DNA from: Nansenia antarctica
Lineage: Eukaryota > Chordata > Actinopteri > Argentiniformes > Microstomatidae
Direction: 5' to 3'
Assembly: GCA_963989245.1 (NCBI GenBank)
Contig: OZ022347.1
Location: 3,165,240-3,229,239 of the forward strand
DNA: 64,000 nucleotides
Shown piece after piece: positions 59,201 to 64,000 of the stretch. Under the pieces are notes generated by a model. The model did not search any database. It was not told the DNA's origin and saw nothing but the letters and a program-made list of their open reading frames with translations. Position 1 is the stretch's first letter; each line of letters opens with the position of its first letter. A program made the translations under genes and the position numbers.

Positions 59201-60849
59201 GGAAGACACCAAGGTCTCACAGCAGAAGGAGAAAGATGGAGAGAAGGAAAGCAAGGTAGAAACACTAAAGGAAGACACCAAGGTCTCACAGCAGAAGGAG
59301 AAAGATGGAGAGAAGGAACGTAAGGTTGAAACACTAAAGGAAGACACCAAGGTATCAGAGCAGAAGGAGAAAGATGAGGACAAAGAAAGCAAAGTTGAAA
59401 CACTAAAGGAGGACTCTAAGGTGTCGGAGCAGAAGGACAAAGACGAGAAGAAAGAGGTGTTTGGAGAGATAGAAAGGGTAGAGGAGAAGGGGAAAGTTGA
59501 GGAAACGAAATTACAGGAGGAGAAAGAGAAAAACATTACTTTAGAGGAGAAGAAAGACAAACCTGACGAGAAGGAGAGTGAGAAAAAAGACAAGGAGAGG
59601 AAGGAGGAGGAGGAGAAAGACCAAGTGGAGGAGGAGAAAAAGGGGGTGAAACAGGAAGATAAGATGGACCGAAGGAGGAAAAGCAGCACATCAGAGTGGG
59701 AACTCATCCAGGGGCCCGGCATATGTCCAAGTACACCCCCGCCAGGGTACGGAGATGATGAGGAAGAGGAAGAGGGAGAAGAGACGGATGAAGATTATGG
59801 TGTAAGACAATGGGTAACCCCAGCCCATCCGACTCTGCTCTCCTCAGCAGAAGATACAGCCCACCATCCGGGCGCATCTGGAAAAGAGACTAAAGAATCC
59901 TCCCGTCGTCCTACCGACCTGCACACGGGGGCGAACCCGTCCTTCTCCCCTCCCGGCTACTCTTCCTGTGAATACAAACACCGCAAAGGAGAGATCTCTC
60001 CGTCCTTCATCAACCCCAGCCCGCACCAGCTCTCCAGCGACGACGACGACGACAACGACAGAGGGAGCGATCGCTCTCGGGAGGGGGAGGGGGGTGACGA
60101 AGACGACCGCGAGCAACACTCTGTCAAGAGGAGGGCTCACAAGCAGAAGCACCAGCAGGCAGCCCTAGGTCAGCAGGTCGACTCGGGAGAGGGGTCGCGC
60201 CAGCCACCCGGCACTACGTCGACCGGACTCGAGGTGACGCTAGCCGGAGAAGAGACCCCGCCCACGTCGGTGAGCGACTCCCTGCCCTCGCAGTCGGACT
60301 CGGACGTCCCCCCGGAGACGGAGGAGTGTCCGTCCATCACGGCCGAAGGAAACCTGGACTCGGACGAGGACGCGGAACACCTGCCCGTAGATAAACTATC
60401 CGCCTCCGCGGCAGGAGGGGCCCACCGCTCCCCCTCGCCTAGATCTGCTCAAAAGGCCCACGACCCCCCGCCCGCCCCGATGAAAGATCCCCTCCCCCAC
60501 CCGCCTCACCCGGACGTGTGCATGGTGGACCCGGAAGCCCTCCCCTCCAACGACCAGAGCAACACGGAGAAACTGCTCAAGAAGGAGCACAAGACCACCA
60601 AGGGCCTGAGGAAGGGCGTCGGCAAGCCCAAGTCGGCTTCGCCGGCCCGGAAAGGCGACACCCGGGGAAAGAGATCCTCCACCCCGGTGAAGCAGGCCTC
60701 CAAGGACTCCTCGCCTCGCTCGGCCTCCCTGAAGAGGAAGGACACAGAAAGGAGCTCCAGGCTGTCCCGGATGTCTGAAGGTCAGGGGTCCCGGGGAGAG
60801 ATCAACACCCCGGGAAAAGGACTCGTCAACGGCGTCAAGAGCAATTTAG
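50295..60849 (+). CDS. map1a: map1a exon 5, giant coding exon (3518 codons)
   Basis: Main body of microtubule-associated protein 1A, a neuronal microtubule-stabilising protein. The first 53 codons belong to the long form; ATG 50454 (AAGATGG, good Kozak) starts MEGVTEFTEYISETVDVPSP, near-identical to mammalian MAP1A. Numbered from that Met, residues 1-300 hold the MH1 domain, including a metallo-beta-lactamase-like fold remnant (FNILVDGG 58-65, LTHIGADN 87-94). Residues 355-446 are the basic KKE-rich microtubule-binding segment. Conserved blocks include QDETIPGYSETEQTISDEEI and SSATSITE. Two Lys/Glu repeat regions lie at about 1311-1608 (degenerate) and 2801-3001 (23-residue units). Near 3266-3300 ETPPTSVSD and SDSDVPPETEECPSITAE match MAP1A specifically, not MAP1B. 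The frame is open throughout. Donor GTATGT at 60850, phase 1. Confidence 0.98.
50454..50456 (+). other. map1a: Short-isoform start codon of map1a
   Basis: ATG in context AAGATGG (A at -3, G at +4). It aligns with the start Met of the standard mammalian MAP1A protein. From here the spliced protein is 3594 residues. Use of this start depends on a promoter in or near intron 4 or exon 5, which is not shown by the sequence. Confidence 0.7.
54383..55275 (+). repeat. map1a: Degenerate Lys/Glu repeat in MAP1A
   Basis: Roughly 22-residue units of the type (A/S)xxIKEEKxEKEKDDT, about 13 times, diverged. Highly charged, probably disordered. Confidence 0.75.
58854..59456 (+). repeat. map1a: 23-residue (69-bp) tandem repeat in MAP1A
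   Basis: Nine units of KVETLKEDTKVSQQKEKDGE plus KES. One unit is shortened to 18 residues and the outer units are more diverged. The central units are almost identical at DNA level (58977-59320), indicating recent unequal exchange. Human MAP1A has a Lys/Asp/Glu/Gln repeat (ALEQKDK type) in a comparable place. Confidence 0.95.
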
Positions 60850-61463
60850 GTATGTGAAGATTAAGATTATGAAACTACTACCGGTACTCTATATTTTCGA
60901 TTTTGGGAGAGACTTTTCATGTGAAGAGATAAACTATGAAAGGTGATAGATGAAGATGATAAAGGATTTGTTTTGTTGTTAACTTCCTGAAGTCTCATGA
61001 AAATTGTACATTGGATTTAACACTTTATCAGCCATGAGGGGTCATTTGACCCCTTTGAGTAAACATTTTCTTTTACATATTTGCACTCGATAACATTTCA
61101 GGACCCTCCTTTCATGACTTTTCCTAGATATGCGCGTTTTACCACCCAGTATCCCTACATTTTCAAAATCACATCAGGATAAGCTAGTATAAAGCTATTT
61201 CACAGTTTTTCAGTATAGGAAGCAGGCTAATTTACAAGCGGCCAACTAGTGGTCGTTGTGTGTAAATAGAAGCTTTACATTGTAAAGAGGCGACTCTTTT
61301 AGTAGGTAAAAAAGGCACAGGTGTTCTAGTGTTAAGAATAATTATAAATCGAATTGTTTCCGACAGTCGAACAGAGGAAAAGAAGGGTCACATTAGTCAC
61401 ATAATTCTATGTAGTCATTAGGGCAGATCTTCTGCTTTAAATTACGATTCTCTCTCCTCCCAG
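60850..61463 (+). other. map1a: map1a intron 5
   Basis: 614 bp, GTATGT to CCCAG; half is piggyBac-like MITE copy 5. Confidence 0.9.
61017..61335 (-). mobile_element. piggyBac-like MITE, copy 5
   Basis: TTAA at 61017 and 61332; inner ends CACTTTATCAGCC and TGTTCTAGTGT. Inverted relative to copy 2. Confidence 0.8.
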
Positions 61464-61696
61464 GATCCAACCCCCAGAAATCTAGTTCAGCCCCCCCCGC
61501 CGGGCCGCCCATCTATGTGGACCTGGCCTACGTACCCAACCACTGCAGTGCCAAGAACGTGGACCAGGAGTTCTTCAAGCGGGTGCGCGCCGCGTACTAC
61601 GTAGTGAGCGGAAACGACCCGGGCAGCGGAGAACCCAGTCGTGCGGTCCTGGATGCCCTGCTGGAGGGCAAGGCACAGTGGGGCTCCAACCTACAG
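61464..61696 (+). CDS. map1a: map1a exon 6, light-chain region
   Basis: 233 bp between CCCAG and GTACTT; split Gly at the 5' end, phase 0 at the 3' end. It reads YVDLAYVPNHCSAKNVDQEF, then a segment with AAYYVVSGNDPGSGEPSRAV and LEGKAQWGSNLQ. This is the MH3 domain of the MAP1 light chain (LC2), which in mammals is released by cleavage and binds microtubules and the heavy chain. Confidence 0.97.
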
Positions 61697-61704
61697 GTAC
61701 TTAC

Positions 61705-61824
61705 CGTCTTTGTATTTCTCTGTGTGTCTGTGTGTCTGTCTGTCTCTGTCTGTGTGTCTGTCTTGTCTGTCTGTCTGTCCCTCTCTCTTTCTCACTCTGT
61801 GTGTCTGTCTCTCTGTGTGTCTGT

Positions 61825-61880
<56 letters not shown>

Positions 61881-61925
61881 CTCTCTCTCTCTTTGTGTGT
61901 GTCTCTGTCTCTCCCTCTCCCTCTC
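61705..61925. repeat. GT/CT compound microsatellite
   Basis: Mixed GTCTGT and CT units starting right after the exon 6 donor. Confidence 0.9.
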
Positions 61926-62154
61926 CCCCAATCGTTCATCCAGAACCCTGAGATTTCCCCAAACACTCATGACAATTTAAACACTCGGTAGTACCAACAG
62001 ATGTTTGACAATGTTTACAGCAACTGAAAAACATTTCTGTTATAAATTTGTGATAAATTTGTGATCTTATGACGTGTTGTCATGTTCATGATTATGATAT
62101 TGAATGTCACATATTCTGTTATGAATATTAGGCATTACTGATTCCTTGATCACA

Positions 62155-62375
62155 GCTAAATCCGGCATATTTACTGTCACCATTCTCTGTATAAGTGATT
62201 GTTCAATAATGTGCACTGTCCTGACTAAATAATAAAAATATCCTGACTAACTAAAACAGATCTATCTATCTATCTATCTTTCTATCTATCTATCTATCTA
62301 TCTACCTACCTACCTATCCATCCATCCATCCATCCATCCATCCATCCATCCATCCATCCATCCATCCATCTATCA
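62155..62375 (+). mobile_element. LINE 3' tail fragment with ATCT and ATCC repeats
   Basis: cagctaaatccggcatattt and tgcactgtcctgactaaata match 8060-8168. The tail is an expanded ATCT (62265-62310) then ATCC (62314-62370) microsatellite. Confidence 0.65.
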
Positions 62376-62434
62376 ACCTAATGATGATGTACTCCTAATG
62401 TTTACTCCTACTCCTCTTTGTCCTTGTTCTCCAG

Positions 62435-62590
62435 GTGACTCTCATCCCTACTCATGACACAGAGGTGACACGGGACTGGTACCAACAGACCCACGAGAGA
62501 CAGCAGGACCTCAACATCATGGTGCTGGCTAGCAGCAGCACGGTCGTGATGCAGGACGAGTCTTTCCCCGCCTGCAAGATTGAGTTCTGA
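62435..62590 (+). CDS. map1a: map1a exon 7, C-terminal coding exon
   Basis: 156 bp, 51 codons plus TGA at 62588-62590. It reads VTLIPTHDTEVTRDWYQQTH, then VLASSSTVVMQDESFPACKI and EF. Almost identical to the C terminus of mammalian MAP1A. It completes the LC2 chain. Confidence 0.98.
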   Translation: MTLIPTHDTEVTRDWYQQTHERQQDLNIMVLASSSTVVMQDESFPACKIEF

Positions 62591-64000
62591 GCCCGCCATA
62601 CACCCCTCATCTGTCTATCTCTGGAGGTAGAGAGAGGGCTTACTCTCTACCTCCCCCCCCCCCCCCCACATAGCCTTCTCCTCCATCAACTTGACATAAC
62701 GTTTGCTCTCTTAATCAGACTTAATTACATTTTCTATATAGAGTACTTCTGTTCGGTTCGCTGGATTTTAGCTAATCGTTGTCATCAGTAGAACAGAAGA
62801 CACACGAATGTCAGGCAGAAGCATTAGTACAGGTTCCATGTAATAGCTCTGAAAAAGGTATTATGAACAACGGTGGATTCCGAATGCACATTATGTTCAA
62901 GCACGCTTTCACATTACTGCTAGAGCTAGATAGTGCCACCTTTTAGGATTGGATTTCGGTCAAAGCAAAAAAAAAAAAAACATTTTTCATATATGACCTC
63001 CTCCTCCTCATCACGTTCTTCACATCATACTGCACCCCAAATCCACATCTAAATGGACGTCATTTTCAACTTTAAAAAGTGCCATCTTTACAATGCCTCC
63101 ATTTTGTCTGGCATTGTTGGGGATCTTGTGCCTAAACTTATGCCCATGGCACAACTCCTGCTCAGTTAAGATGGTTGGAGAGATACAGTTAAGTCTACAG
63201 TTAAGTCCCATCCAAGATGTGGACTGTGAACAGTCTTGATTTATTGTCTTAAGCGCGACCGAAAAAACATCCCAAGAAAGGAGACGGAAAAATATTGAAT
63301 CCAATGGGCCAAAATAAGTGCCAAAACACACTATCGAGGTAAGACAATGTTAACCCTCTCTTCTCCAAAAACATCTTCAGAAACCTTTAGGAGATGAACT
63401 AGTTGTTGACCTCCAGATTGTACGCACAATGTGGTACGATGGGTTAGTATTTTTGTAATGTTTCCTAAGTTGACGCTTTATTTTCTATATTTTTTAGATA
63501 TGACTTCCTTTTTATGAGATGGTTCTCATGATTGTAAGATGCAATTCACTATACAAACATAAGATCGGGCTTTTATCAGTAGGTTACCCTAACTATATCA
63601 AACAATGTTTCAGTTAAAAAAATATATCAATCTATGTAGCTTGTTGTGAAACTTTAGGGGGTGCCTGAAGTCTGAAGTTGCCACTCTTCAAACAACTGAC
63701 ATTTTTAAATTACTTCCCTCAACTCTTAACAGCTACATTAAAGCATGACGCATGCGTTAGCTCTGACACGTTCTCTGAGGAGATCAGAGGGGTTGTTGGC
63801 AGTGTGTCTAGTCCTTGCAGTCCTTACAGTCTCCAGGTAGAGAGTAGCCATTAGACGTGTTCATGATACCGACCGTGTGGCTGTGTATGCTAACAAAGTG
63901 ATGTTATAGTGTAGGTTGCCAGGTCAAGGGATGATGTTTCTATATTGACATTGACCATCTTTTTGCTGGATGTAATGGTCCGTTTTAAATATCTGAAGTC
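62591..64000 (+). other. map1a: Presumed map1a 3' UTR and downstream flank
   Basis: No further coding sequence is recognised. A 17-base C-run lies at about 62652-62668 and an A-run at about 62970-62983. I did not find AATAAA; a variant ATTAAA at 63737-63742 may be a polyadenylation signal. The transcript end is not determined. The 103-residue minus-strand frame at 63020-63331 resembles nothing known to me. Confidence 0.5.

Larger units (their letters stand above)
61697..62434 (+). other. map1a: map1a intron 6
   Basis: 738 bp, GTACTT to CTCCAG. It holds a TG/CT array, a LINE 3' fragment and an ATCT/ATCC microsatellite. Confidence 0.9.

Noticed and set aside
58784..59722. 312-residue minus-strand frame with repeats
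   Set aside because: Antisense of the 23-residue coding repeat; its periodicity is inherited from map1a.
50295..62590. Assignment to map1b instead of map1a
   Set aside because: ETPPTSVSD, SDSDVPPETEECPSITAE and the C terminus follow MAP1A, and the start MEGVTEFTEY and light-chain spacing fit MAP1A better. MAP1B's characteristic long 15-residue Tyr/Glu repeats are absent.
63020..63331. 103-residue minus-strand frame downstream of map1a
   Set aside because: Ordinary composition, no recognisable domain, and located in the likely 3' UTR.

Overview
This window is vertebrate genomic DNA, almost certainly from a ray-finned (teleost) fish. The evidence is intron-containing coding sequence with a clear vertebrate family match, fish-type transposons (Tc1-like, L2/CR1-type LINEs, tRNA-derived SINEs with an 'aagcgctttggataaaagcg'-type tail, many short terminal-inverted-repeat elements), and very abundant CA, GA and CT microsatellites. 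The species cannot be named from the sequence alone.

One protein-coding gene spans nearly the whole window on the + strand: map1a, encoding microtubule-associated protein 1A. I assembled seven coding exons from the sequence: exon 1 (ending 1293), exon 2 (6475-6576), exon 3 (48937-49019), exon 4 (49548-49685), the giant exon 5 (50295-60849), exon 6 (61464-61696) and exon 7 (62435-62590, stop TGA). All six introns have GT..AG ends and the codon phases match across every junction. The short-form start ATG at 50454, equivalent to the usual mammalian MAP1A start, predicts about 3594 residues; human MAP1A short form is about 2800. The extra length lies largely in Lys/Glu-rich repeats inside exon 5. 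Exons 1-4 add at least 161 residues in a longer isoform. Exon 1 as given holds an apparent one-base gap near 1249-1250 and has no clean in-frame ATG.

Intron 2 (6577-48936, about 42 kb) is a repeat dump. It contains a 3.15-kb array of a 15/16-bp satellite (24131-27279), a 28-bp minisatellite (29240-29800), a 26-bp minisatellite grown from the end of a small transposon (42217-42529), a 700-bp polypyrimidine block (22467-23182), long CA/CT/GA tracts, LINE and SINE fragments, a decayed Tc1-like element with a LINE nested in it, two foldback elements, and several MITE families. Some families recur: family A six times, a piggyBac-like family five times, and families B, C and E twice each. No second gene is convincing within the introns. 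Introns 3, 4 and 5 each carry one recognisable small element; the one in intron 4 ends 44 bp before exon 5.

Region layout: 1-1022 5' flank with microsatellites; 1023-1293 putative first coding exon with two RFX-type X-box-like motifs; 1294-6474 intron 1; 6475-6576 exon 2; 6577-48936 intron 2; 48937-62590 exons 3-7; 62591-64000 presumed 3' UTR and downstream sequence. The gene product binds and stabilises microtubules in neurons: the heavy chain carries a basic KKE-rich microtubule-binding segment, and exons 6-7 encode the conserved light-chain (LC2) end.
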